Assembly (NCBI GenBank): GCA_964653555.1
Contig: CAZZFT010000188.1
Coordinates: 1 to 9,048, forward strand
Source: JAHEJV01 sp964653555
GTDB taxonomy: Bacteria > Myxococcota_A > UBA9160 > SMWR01
Length of the DNA stretch: 9,048 bases
Reading direction: 5' to 3'
A program made the position numbers and the translations under genes. Of the stretch, positions 1 through 7,394 are shown one piece after another; position 1 is the first letter of the stretch; each line of letters opens with the position of its first letter. The notes below the pieces were generated by a model. That model saw only the letters and a program-made list of their open reading frames with translations. It was not told the DNA's origin and did not search any database.

Positions 1-1
1 C

Positions 2-1236
<1,235 letters not shown>

Positions 1237-1240
<4 letters not shown>

Positions 1241-2781
1241 GCCCGCCGGAGCTCCATCTCTCGGTGCTCGGCCCCGTGGTGGCGGTGGGGATCGGAGCGA
1301 TGTTCGTCCTGATCGGGGAGGTGCTGCTCTCTCGCGCGAAGACCTTCCTCGGCCGACCCGTGAACGCCTCCTACATCGGCAGCCTGCTGGCCATGGTCTC
1401 GATGCTCTCGCTCGGGGTCGCCACCTACATGGCCGCTGAGGTCGCGAGCTCGGGAACTGCGCTCGCCTTCAACGTCGGCAACCCGATGTTCCAGCTCGAC
1501 GGCTTCTCGGCCACGGTGACGGCGCTGATCGGGTTTGCTGCCCTGCTCTCCTGCGCGCTCGCCATGCACTACCTCGACGAGCTGCACATCAACCACGGCG
1601 AGTTCTATGCCCTGATCCTGTTCGCCACCTCGGGGATGATGCTGTTGGTGGCAGCGATCGACATGCTGCCCGTCTTCCTCGGGATCGAGCTGATGAGCAT
1701 CCCGATCTACGTTCTGGCCGGCTTCGACCGGCGTCGGCTGCGCAGCAACGAGTCGGCGATGAAGTACTTCCTGATTGGCTCCTTCGCGAGCGCCATCCTG
1801 CTCTACGGCATAGCGCTGCTCTACGGCGTCGCGGGAACGACCTCCTTCGACGGCATCCGCGCCGCCTTCGACCCGTCGAACCCTCTCGCGCTCGGCGGCC
1901 TCGCCCTGATCGTGGTCGGGTTCGCCTTCAAGATCTCCTCGGTGCCCTTCCACCAGTGGACGCCCGACGTCTACGAGGGCGCGCCTTCGGCGGTCACCGC
2001 CTTCATGAGCGTGACGGTCAAGCTGGCCGCCTTCGCCGCCCTGCTGCGGGTGCTGGCGCTCTCTTTCGAGCCCCTGGGCGATCTGCTCGGCAACGTGCTC
2101 TGGGTGATGGCGGCGCTGACGATGGTGGTCGGCAACGTGATGGCCGTGGTCCAGGACAACATCAAGCGGCTGCTCGCCTACTCGAGCATCGCCCACGCGG
2201 GCTACCTGCTGATCGGCTTCGTTCCCGGTACCTCCGCCGGCTACTCGGCGGTGGTGTTCTACCTGATCGCCTATCTCTTCATGAACCTGGGCGCCTTCGG
2301 AGTGGTGGTGGCGCTGGCCCACCGCGGCCAGGACTGCGAGCGCATGGAGTCCCTGGCGGGCCTCGCCCAGTCGCGCCCGGGCCTGGCGGCCCTGATGACC
2401 CTGTTCATGCTCTCCCTGGCGGGAATCCCGGGAACGGCCGGCTTCACCGGGAAGTTCCTGATCTTCTCGGCGGCGGTCGACGCCGGCCAGGTGCCGCTCG
2501 CGATCCTCGGCGTGCTGATGAGCGTGGTCTCGGTGTATTACTACCTGCGCGTGCCGGTCCTGATGTACATGCGCGATGCCAGCGAAGAGGGGCCGCGAGC
2601 CGATCTCGGCAGCGGTGAGATCGTCGTCCTCATGATCTGCGCCCTCGGCGTCGTCTATCTGGGACTCGTCCCCAACGGCAATGCACCGTGGCCCGTCCCC
2701 GAGATGCACGTGCTGGACTGGGCGCGCGACTCCGTGGCCGTGCTCTTCGACGGCTTGAGCACGGCGGCCCGCAGCCACTGA
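1237..2781 (+). CDS. nuoN: NADH-quinone oxidoreductase subunit N
   Basis: Second antiporter-like proton-pumping subunit of complex I, an integral membrane protein of 514 aa (E. coli NuoN is 485). I chose the GTG at 1237 because it overlaps the nuoM stop as GTGA, has a GGAGA ribosome-binding sequence at 1226-1230, and starts the protein at the expected point (MSPPELHLSVLGP) just before the first helix; the longer open frame upstream is only an out-of-frame shadow of nuoM. Diagnostic residues: Glu151 in LGIELMSIPIYVLAGF, Lys232 in FAFKISSVPFHQWTPDVYEG, Lys262 in SVTVKLAAFAALLR, the discontinuous-helix segment VQDNIKRLLAYSSIAHAGYL, and Lys406 in GTAGFTGKFLIF. The last matches the TM12 lysine typical of NuoN, where NuoM has a glutamate, so the two paralogues are clearly told apart. 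Probably the last nuo gene; there is no terminator-like hairpin between it and the next gene. Very sure. Confidence 0.97.
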
Positions 2782-2809
2782 ACCGATCCCCGAAGACCAG
2801 GAGGCTCCC

Positions 2810-3214
2810 GTGTCCGACTCCTCCGCTCCCCAGCCCGATCCGAGGTTCATCCGCGAGCTCTACGACCGCTATCCCGAGATGGTGACGAAGGGCGACGTGG
2901 ACGGGATCGTCGCGCTCTACGCTCCCGATGCGACGATCGAAGACCCGATCGGGTCCCCACTGCACCGCGGCAGCGAGGCGATCCGAGCCTTCTACCAGGC
3001 CGCTGCGGGCACGATCACGATGAAGAGGACCGGTCCCGTGCGCGTGGCGGGCCGCGAGGCGGCCACGCCGCTCGTGGTGCTGATCGGGCCCGAGGGCAAG
3101 CAGCAGGTGCTGGACATCATCAGCGCGATGACGTTCCGGCCCGACGGCAAGATCGCGTCGATGCGCGCCTACTGGAGCGCCGACGCGATGCGACCGGCGA
3201 CCGCCGAGGACTAG
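2810..3214 (+). CDS. Ketosteroid isomerase-like protein (SnoaL/NTF2 fold)
   Basis: A 134-aa cytosolic protein of the NTF2-like cone fold, closest in my reading to bacterial steroid delta5-isomerase (KSI), which moves the double bond of 3-oxo-delta5-steroids. Start: GTG at 2810, preceded by a perfect AGGAGG at 2799-2804 with 5-nt spacing. By eye against Pseudomonas putida KSI: Tyr21 (DRY) matches Tyr16; Asp45 in ATIEDPIG matches the catalytic base Asp40; Tyr62 in AFY matches Tyr57; TGPVR and the C-terminal MRAYWS block are conserved. The one key difference is Ser105 in VLDIISAMTF, where KSI has the oxyanion-hole Asp103. Length matches KSI (131 aa). It sits 28 bp after nuoN and may be co-transcribed with it, though a role in complex I is unlikely. 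Fold and family are well supported; steroid as the true substrate is not. It could act on another ketone, or only bind a ligand. Confidence 0.85.
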   Translation: MSDSSAPQPDPRFIRELYDRYPEMVTKGDVDGIVALYAPDATIEDPIGSPLHRGSEAIRAFYQAAAGTITMKRTGPVRVAGREAATPLVVLIGPEGKQQVLDIISAMTFRPDGKIASMRAYWSADAMRPATAED

Positions 3215-3225
3215 AGCCCCTCTAG
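3211..3225. repeat. Small inverted repeat spanning two convergent stops
   Basis: CTAGAG (3211-3216) and CTCTAG (3220-3225) form a 6-bp stem with a 3-nt loop. The TAG stop of the KSI-like gene lies in the left arm and the TAG stop of the crotonase gene (on the minus strand) in the right arm. Three of the six pairs follow simply from both genes ending in TAG; the other three are extra. No T-tract follows on either strand, so it is not a classical intrinsic terminator. It could mark or protect mRNA 3' ends, or be chance. Confidence 0.45.
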
Positions 3226-3926
3226 CGCGCCTCCATCTGGGCGGAGACGGCCCGGAGCTCCTCGTTCGCGGCGGTGCCGATCGCGCGCAGCGCGGGCTCG
3301 TTGATACGCTGCTTGGTGGCGACGAAGTGAGCCCGGTCGAGGGCGCGCAGACGGGCGATCTCCTCCTCCACGGCGTCCTCCACCTGCTCGGCGCCGAGCA
3401 CCCGGTCGAGATAGCCGTGGCGCGCGGCGGTCTCCGGGTCGAACATCGGCGCCGTGACGATCCGGGCCACGCCGGGCGGAGTCAGGCGGTGGCGCGCCAG
3501 CTCGATCGCGAATTTCGGGACGGTCATTCCGATCGCAACCTCGTTCATGCCGATCCGCCAGGGGCCCGCGACGCCGAGGCGCACGTCGGCGGAGAGCATC
3601 AGGAACGCGCCCATCGGATACGCGTGGCCAGTGCAGACCGTCAGGACCGGGCGCGGGAAGCCGAGCAGCCGCTCGATCAGGCCCACTCCGGCCCGGAGCA
3701 TCTCCAACGTCGCGGCGAGGCCGCGCCCGAAGGTCGGGAGATCGAAGCCGGCCGAGAAGATCCCCTCGCGGCCGCGCAGGACGACCACGGCGCCCGCCTT
3801 CTCGGCTTCGTCCAGGGCGCCAGCGATCTCCGCGATCATCGGGGCCGAGAGGGCGTTCACCTTCCCGTCGTCCATCTGGATCCGCGCGACCCCGTCCTCG
3901 AGATCGAACTGGACTCGGGCACTCAT
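3222..3926 (-). CDS. EchA3-like crotonase-family protein
   Basis: A 234-aa soluble protein of the crotonase (enoyl-CoA hydratase/isomerase) superfamily, acting on acyl-CoA thioesters. Start: ATG at 3926, with AGGAG 6 nt upstream on the minus strand. Motifs: MDDGKVNAL (residues 18-26), the first oxyanion-hole segment FSAGFDL (57-63), the second segment GHAYPMGAFLMLSADVRL (100-117), and NEVAIGMTVP (128-137). These blocks resemble mycobacterial EchA3 as I remember it. Compared with rat hydratase, the position of catalytic Glu144 is Phe108, while Glu164 is kept as Glu129. A standard two-glutamate hydration mechanism is therefore doubtful; isomerase or another CoA-ester activity with a single acid/base is more likely. 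At 234 aa it is somewhat shorter than the ~260 aa typical of hydratases. It is divergent from the tetR gene at 3999 and convergent with the KSI-like gene 7 nt away. Superfamily certain, substrate unknown. Confidence 0.9.
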   Translation of the reverse strand: MSARVQFDLEDGVARIQMDDGKVNALSAPMIAEIAGALDEAEKAGAVVVLRGREGIFSAGFDLPTFGRGLAATLEMLRAGVGLIERLLGFPRPVLTVCTGHAYPMGAFLMLSADVRLGVAGPWRIGMNEVAIGMTVPKFAIELARHRLTPPGVARIVTAPMFDPETAARHGYLDRVLGAEQVEDAVEEEIARLRALDRAHFVATKQRINEPALRAIGTAANEELRAVSAQMEAR

Positions 3927-3998
3927 CGGGAGCTCCTGGCGGGGCGCGTCCTGGGCTATATAGACCGATCATCATAACTATGCCACCAGGGGGATTCC
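3927..3998. promoter_or_regulatory. Divergent promoter region, crotonase gene / tetR gene
   Basis: This 72-bp gap between two divergent starts contains the only clearly AT-rich stretch in the window (3956-3981). For the crotonase gene (minus strand) a possible -10 TATATA lies at 3957-3962 and a possible -35 GTGGCA at 3981-3986, 18 nt apart; TATGAT at 3971-3976 is another -10 candidate. For tetR (plus strand) CATAAC at 3973-3978 could be a -10, with no good -35. The palindrome CTATATAG lies at 3956-3963. A TetR operator is expected here by analogy with divergent tetR/target pairs, but I could not find a long convincing dyad. Confidence 0.5.
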
Positions 3999-4550
3999 GT
4001 GGGACGCGCCGCCGAACACCAGGAGAGCCTCGTCCGCACCGCCATGCGCCTGTTCCGGCGCCAGGGCTACGCGTCGACGGGGCTGGCGCAGATCCTCGCC
4101 GAGAGCGGGGCGCCCAGGGGCTCTCTCTACCACTACTTCCCGAACGGCAAGGAGGCGGTCGGCGAGGCCGCCGTGGAGCTGGCGGGTGGCCTGATCCGGT
4201 CGATGCTCGCGGAGCTGGCCGCCCGTCACCGCGATTCGAAGGCCTTCGTGCGCGGCTACTGCAAGGTGATGGCGGACTGGATGGAGGAGTCGGGTTTCCG
4301 CTCGGGGTGCCCGATCGCCACCACCCTGCTGGAGACCGCGCCCGGGTCGCCGTCGATCACCGCCGCGGGGCGGCGCGCGATCGACGGATGGATCGACGTC
4401 ATCGCCGGTGCGCTCGCCGCAGACGGAACGGAGCGCCGCGCGGCTCGCAGCAAGGCCCAGCTGATCGTCGCCGCCATGGAGGGCGCGTTGATCCTCGCGC
4501 GGGTCCGCGAGTCGAGCCGACCGATCCTGGACGTGGCGAAGCTGGTCTGA
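3999..4550 (+). CDS. TetR-family regulator, LmrA/YxaF type
   Basis: A 183-aa one-component transcriptional repressor. The N-terminal helix-turn-helix spans roughly residues 10-50, with the typical run AMRLFRRQGYASTGLAQIL, then SGAPRGSLYHYFPNGKE. The ligand-binding part carries GCPIATTLLETAP (103-115), a signature I associate with the LmrA/YxaF subgroup, followed by a helix-rich C-terminus. Start: GTG at 3999, with the purine-rich AGGGGGA at 3988-3994; the nearby ATG at 3980 is in another frame. It is divergent from the EchA3-like gene, so that gene and tetR itself are the most likely targets; the convergent GST-like gene 6 nt downstream could be affected indirectly. LmrA/YxaF-type repressors often respond to small hydrophobic compounds, which fits the neighbours, but the ligand cannot be read from the sequence. 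Family certain; target inferred. Confidence 0.93.
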   Translation: MGRAAEHQESLVRTAMRLFRRQGYASTGLAQILAESGAPRGSLYHYFPNGKEAVGEAAVELAGGLIRSMLAELAARHRDSKAFVRGYCKVMADWMEESGFRSGCPIATTLLETAPGSPSITAAGRRAIDGWIDVIAGALAADGTERRAARSKAQLIVAAMEGALILARVRESSRPILDVAKLV

Positions 4551-4563
4551 GGCGGATCAGACC
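4544..4563. repeat. Stem-loop holding the tetR and GST-like stop codons
   Basis: GGTCTGA (4544-4550) and TCAGACC (4557-4563) form a perfect 7-bp stem with the 6-nt loop GGCGGA. The tetR stop TGA is the last triplet of the left arm and the minus-strand stop of the GST-like gene is the first triplet of the right arm. Three pairs are forced by the shared stop codon, four are not. No T-run follows on either side. It is the strongest such hairpin in the window and might end or stabilise both transcripts. Confidence 0.6.
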
Positions 4564-5255
4564 GCCTGCGGACCGCCGGTGGCGTCGGCCACGCGCTCGA
4601 CGTGGGCCCGCAGCCGGGGGCGGGCCTCGAGCATGGCGCGCGATCCCACATAGGCCTCGCGATACAGCAAGGAGAGCGATCCGAAGACCGACACGTCGGC
4701 GCGGCTCACCTGGTCCGCGAAGAAGAAGGGCCGGGCGCCGAGGAGCTGCTGGAGGTGATCGAGATTGCGCTCGAACTCCGGCCCGGGACCGCCTCGCCTT
4801 GCATCGAAGACATCGGGTCGGAGCTGACCGCCGGGGCCGATCATCCCGAGCTGCGCCAGCGTGCGCAGCGGAAAGCCGCCTCCGCGCGGCGCGCTCGGGG
4901 CGAGCTCGCCCAGCCGGGAGCGGATCCAGCGCAGCATGTAGAACGAGAAGGTCTGGTCCATCCAGCGCTCGAGACTGCGCTGCTCCCGGGCGACCCGGGC
5001 GTGGGAAGAGACGAGCGGGGGCTCCGGGAAGCGCTCGTCCAGGAAGTCGAGGATGGCGCCCGAATCGGGGACGCGGTGGCCGTCCACGTCGAGCACGGGC
5101 AGCAGCCCTGTCTCGGGGCTGAGGCGCGCGTAGTCCTCCGGACCCCCGGGCTCCACCACCTCGAAGGCGAGACGCTTCACCCGCAGTCCGCGGCCGACCT
5201 TCTCGGTCAGCGGAAGACCGCGGGGACCGTAGAGAACGATGCGGGACGCCGGCAC
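4557..5255 (-). CDS. Glutathione S-transferase-like protein
   Basis: A 232-aa cytosolic protein with the two-domain GST layout: an N-terminal thioredoxin-like domain (about 5-77) and an all-helical C-terminal domain (about 85-225). Seen: beta1 RIVLYG; the loop SPETGLLPVLDVDGHRVPDS, holding the cis-proline (Pro53) and the Asp64-Ser65 glutathione-gamma-glutamyl site; LDFLDERFPEP at the domain end; and FFFADQVSRADVSVFGSL, the conserved N-capping/hydrophobic-staple region of helix 6. The usual catalytic Ser or Cys after beta1 is not obvious: the segment reads YGPRGLPLTEKV, with Leu at the expected place, though Tyr9 might substitute. Start: GTG at 5255, directly before the domain; an open frame runs further upstream to 5423 but adds only Arg/Ser/Gly-rich residues overlapping the neighbour. 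The ribosome-binding site is weak, and a 97-bp gap separates it from the upstream DUF7064-like gene. Family sure, activity unknown (detoxification, isomerisation or thiol-ligand binding). Confidence 0.85.
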   Translation of the reverse strand: MPASRIVLYGPRGLPLTEKVGRGLRVKRLAFEVVEPGGPEDYARLSPETGLLPVLDVDGHRVPDSGAILDFLDERFPEPPLVSSHARVAREQRSLERWMDQTFSFYMLRWIRSRLGELAPSAPRGGGFPLRTLAQLGMIGPGGQLRPDVFDARRGGPGPEFERNLDHLQQLLGARPFFFADQVSRADVSVFGSLSLLYREAYVGSRAMLEARPRLRAHVERVADATGGPQAV

Positions 5256-5335
5256 GAGGCCGCAGGGTAGCCCCGACCCGGCGCAGGCTCCCGACCGCCC
5301 CCCGCTCCCGGCGGACGCGCACCCCGGAAGGCCAG

Positions 5336-5347
5336 CGCGCCGGCGCG
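5336..5347. repeat. 12-bp perfect palindrome downstream of DUF7064-like gene
   Basis: CGCGCCGGCGCG is a perfect 12-bp palindrome lying 5 bp beyond the stop codon of the DUF7064-like gene, in the 97-bp gap before the GST-like gene (5256-5352). It could form a short GC hairpin or simply reflect GC-rich composition. Apart from this the gap shows no recognisable promoter or T-tract. Confidence 0.35.
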
Positions 5348-5352
5348 GACTC

Positions 5353-6474
5353 TCAGGCCGGGTCGAGCAGCTCCCGAAAGCCGTAGCGCGCGTGGGGCCC
5401 GATCGAGATCTGCTCCAGCACACCGACGCCCGTGCGTCCCCCGGCGGTCGCGCGCACCACCTGCTGGATGTGCTGATTCTCGAGCGCCATCGGCGCGATG
5501 TCGTCGCACTTCCACGACTCGCCGCCGATCGCGAGCTCTCCCTTCCAGGTCCCGTGGCCCCAGTCGGGGTGGGAGTAGCCGATCCCCTTCATCCGGAAGC
5601 AGAGCAGCGGCTCGAGCTCGATCTCGAGGCGATCCCCGTCGGCGGCGATCAGAGCGATCCGGGCGGCGCCCGCGCGGCGCGTGCCGGGGATGTAGTCGAT
5701 GGAGTGCTCGAGGGTCGGCATGACCCGCTGCCCCGGGTCCATCACGCCCGGGATGTCCGCGGGGTCGTCGTAGGCGGGGACGATCAGGCCGTCCTGGTGC
5801 CAGGTGCGCCCCTGCGCGTCGTCGAACAGCCCGTAGTGGGTGCAGTGGTCGTTCCAGTGGAGCGGCGCCCACAGGAAGAACACCTGGGGCAGCTGCTGGG
5901 ACGGCGCGCCTCCCAGCTCGGGCTCCCCGACCGGGCGGATGCCCCACGATCGGTCCTTCGTGCCGAGCACCCTCGCGCCGTCCACGCGCAGCGTCTGCCC
6001 GCCGTACTCGATGGTCCCCTGCCAGCGTCCGAACTGGGCGAAGCGCGTCACGTCCATCAGCACGCGCAGGCCGCGGTGGGAGGTCTGGCGGCCCTCCTCC
6101 ACGCACGCCGTGCGCGCGGTGAAGGTGAGGTCGCAGGCGAGGCCGGTGTCGTTGGCCTCCAAGACCACGCGCAGGCTGCGCATCGGCTCCACGACCTCGA
6201 TCCGGAACGGGCCCACGGCGGTCTCCGAGGGATCGCTCGGGGCGCGTCGCGAGGCGTGGAAGGCGTGCTGCTCGCCTCCGCGCACGATGCTGAACCCGCA
6301 GTCGAGGATGCCGCGATGGGGGTAGAGGCCCATCCCGACGCCGAAATAGAACTCGCCGTCCTCGGCGTATCCGTTGAACCAGTAGCGATCGTAGACGTTG
6401 CGGTCGCTCGAGGCGGGGTGCGCAACCGGCTCCGGAGTCTGGTGGATCGGGTAGTCGTCGAAGCGCGACAGCAT
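5353..6474 (-). CDS. DUF7064/AttH-like lipocalin-fold protein
   Basis: A 373-aa soluble protein with no signal peptide. I read it as a member of the two-domain, beta-rich AttH/Svf1/CrtC-like lipocalin group, annotated in databases as DUF7065 plus DUF7064. Supporting segments: the aromatic-rich YDRYWFNGYAEDGEFYFGVG (28-47), typical of the first beta-barrel, and KDRSWGIRP (173-181), the RDxSWG signature at the start of the second domain, followed by VFFLWAPLHWNDHCTHY and a late DWGHGTWKGEL segment. The function of this group is not settled; members often sit near lipid, sterol or aromatic degradation genes, which suggests binding or modifying a hydrophobic ligand (inference). Start: ATG at 6474 with GGAGG 5 nt upstream. 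The GST-like gene follows on the same strand after 97 bp, so the two may share a transcript; it is divergent from lepB. Coding is certain, the family call moderate. Confidence 0.65.
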   Translation of the reverse strand: MLSRFDDYPIHQTPEPVAHPASSDRNVYDRYWFNGYAEDGEFYFGVGMGLYPHRGILDCGFSIVRGGEQHAFHASRRAPSDPSETAVGPFRIEVVEPMRSLRVVLEANDTGLACDLTFTARTACVEEGRQTSHRGLRVLMDVTRFAQFGRWQGTIEYGGQTLRVDGARVLGTKDRSWGIRPVGEPELGGAPSQQLPQVFFLWAPLHWNDHCTHYGLFDDAQGRTWHQDGLIVPAYDDPADIPGVMDPGQRVMPTLEHSIDYIPGTRRAGAARIALIAADGDRLEIELEPLLCFRMKGIGYSHPDWGHGTWKGELAIGGESWKCDDIAPMALENQHIQQVVRATAGGRTGVGVLEQISIGPHARYGFRELLDPA

Positions 6475-6551
6475 GGGGACCTCCGCGCGGGCGTCGGCGC
6501 GGGGAGCAACCTACCATTGCGCGCTTCCGCGAGGCAAATGCGAGGGGGTCC
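6475..6551. promoter_or_regulatory. Divergent intergenic region, DUF7064-like gene / lepB
   Basis: This 77-bp gap must hold the start signals of both divergent genes. It contains the GGAGG ribosome-binding site of the minus-strand gene and the GAGGGGG (6542-6548) of lepB. TACCAT (6512-6517) resembles a -10 for lepB and TAGGTT (6507-6512 on the minus strand) one for the other gene, but neither has a good -35. The region is assigned by position; the boxes are weak. Confidence 0.3.
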
Positions 6552-7394
6552 GTGAGCGGGAACGAGAAGACGGAGACGAAGAATCAGCCGGCGGGGCCGC
6601 GCGCCCAGGACACGTCCGCCGAGGACGCATCCGCCCTGCGCCGCTTCTGGGAACAGGTCGGTCCGATCGCGGTCGCCATCCTGATCGCGTTGGCGATCCG
6701 CGCCGTGGTGATCGAGTCCTACTACGTGCCCTCGGGCTCGATGCTTCCGACGATGTTCATCGGCGATCACGTCTTCGTCTCGAAGTTCACCTTCGGCGCG
6801 CACATTCCTTTCACCTCCTGGGTGCTGCCCGCCGTCCGCGATCCGGAGCGCGGCGAGATCGTGGTGTTCGCCCTGGGTCGCGGACCCCAGGGGCAGATCT
6901 GTCCCCTCGACGAGTGCCCCGACTACGCCTCCGAGGGCTTCGTGAAGCGGATCGTCGGCGTACCCGGCGACACGATCGAGTACCACAACGGCCAGCTGTT
7001 CTTGAACGGCAAGGCCGCCGAAGTGAAGGCGCTCGACGAGGAGTTCACCGACGAGCACGGTATACACCACCGGGTTCTGGACGAGGACCTCGACGGCTGC
7101 CACCACCGTGTCCTCGACAGACCCGGCTATTCGGGAATGAGCCAGTCTCGCTTCACCGTGCCCCAGGACCGCTACTTCATGATGGGCGACAACCGCGACA
7201 ATTCGAACGACAGCCGCGGCTGGGGCACCGTGCACCGCGAGGATCTGAAGGGTCCGGTGCTGATCAACTACTGGTCGTGGAACAACGACTCGTCCTGGAT
7301 CGGGATGTTGAATCCGTTCACCTGGGTGCGGCTGATCTGGAGCGAGGTCTACTGGGATCGCATCGGGATGAACTACGACTGCCGGAGCTCATGA
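6552..7394 (+). CDS. lepB: Signal peptidase I
   Basis: Membrane-bound serine/lysine endopeptidase (S26) that removes signal peptides from exported proteins; the catalytic domain faces the periplasm. 280 aa: a polar N-terminal stretch (1-35), one membrane helix (about 37-54), then the conserved boxes. Box B SYYVPSGSMLPTMFIGD holds the nucleophile Ser63; box C is VSKFTFG (76-82); box D FVKRIVGVPGDTIEY holds the general base Lys132; box E is GDNRDNSNDSRGWG (212-225). With a single N-terminal helix it resembles the many bacterial enzymes lacking E. coli's first helix. Between boxes C and D is a longer insert with two cysteines (Cys117, Cys122), and residues 172-189 carry a repeated HHRVLD. Start: GTG at 6552 after GAGGGGG; an ATG at 6538 gives only a 5-codon frame ending across this start. 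It ends overlapping selB by 6 nt, tail to tail. Identity certain; the start is slightly less so. Confidence 0.96.
   Translation: MSGNEKTETKNQPAGPRAQDTSAEDASALRRFWEQVGPIAVAILIALAIRAVVIESYYVPSGSMLPTMFIGDHVFVSKFTFGAHIPFTSWVLPAVRDPERGEIVVFALGRGPQGQICPLDECPDYASEGFVKRIVGVPGDTIEYHNGQLFLNGKAAEVKALDEEFTDEHGIHHRVLDEDLDGCHHRVLDRPGYSGMSQSRFTVPQDRYFMMGDNRDNSNDSRGWGTVHREDLKGPVLINYWSWNNDSSWIGMLNPFTWVRLIWSEVYWDRIGMNYDCRSS
7065..7118 (+). repeat. Direct repeat inside lepB encoding HHRVLD twice
   Basis: Two 18-nt units (7065-7082 and 7101-7118), 36 nt apart, each encode HHRVLD. They match at 15 of 18 positions and the three differences are all in third codon positions, so the amino acids are identical. The unit sits in the periplasmic domain between boxes D and E, in a region that varies in this family. 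Confidence 0.7.

Noticed and set aside
2782..2809. Terminator after nuoN
   Set aside because: The 28-bp gap has no inverted repeat and no T-run.
3951..3990. TetR operator dyad in the divergent gap
   Set aside because: Only short matches (ATAG / CTAT around 3970, and the 8-bp CTATATAG) were found; no long symmetric site, so I give only a general regulatory region.
3980..5122. 380-codon plus-strand open frame starting at the ATG at 3980
   Set aside because: It is out of frame with the clear TetR protein and antisense to the GST-like gene; the product is an Arg/Gly-rich shadow.
5256..5423. Possible 56-residue N-terminal extension of the GST-like protein to the ATG at 5423
   Set aside because: The added residues are Arg/Ser/Gly-rich, overlap the neighbouring gene by about 70 nt, and precede the first strand of the GST domain without homology-like features.
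5207..6517. 436-codon minus-strand open frame and 438-codon plus-strand frame (5239-6555) over the DUF7064-like gene
   Set aside because: Both are Arg/Pro/Ala-rich with no recognisable motifs; the 373-aa frame has a proper ribosome-binding site and a protein-like composition.
6538..6555. Five-codon open frame (ATG CGA GGG GGT CCG TGA) overlapping the lepB start
   Set aside because: It could look like a translationally coupled leader, but it has no ribosome-binding site of its own and no attenuator structure; most likely chance.
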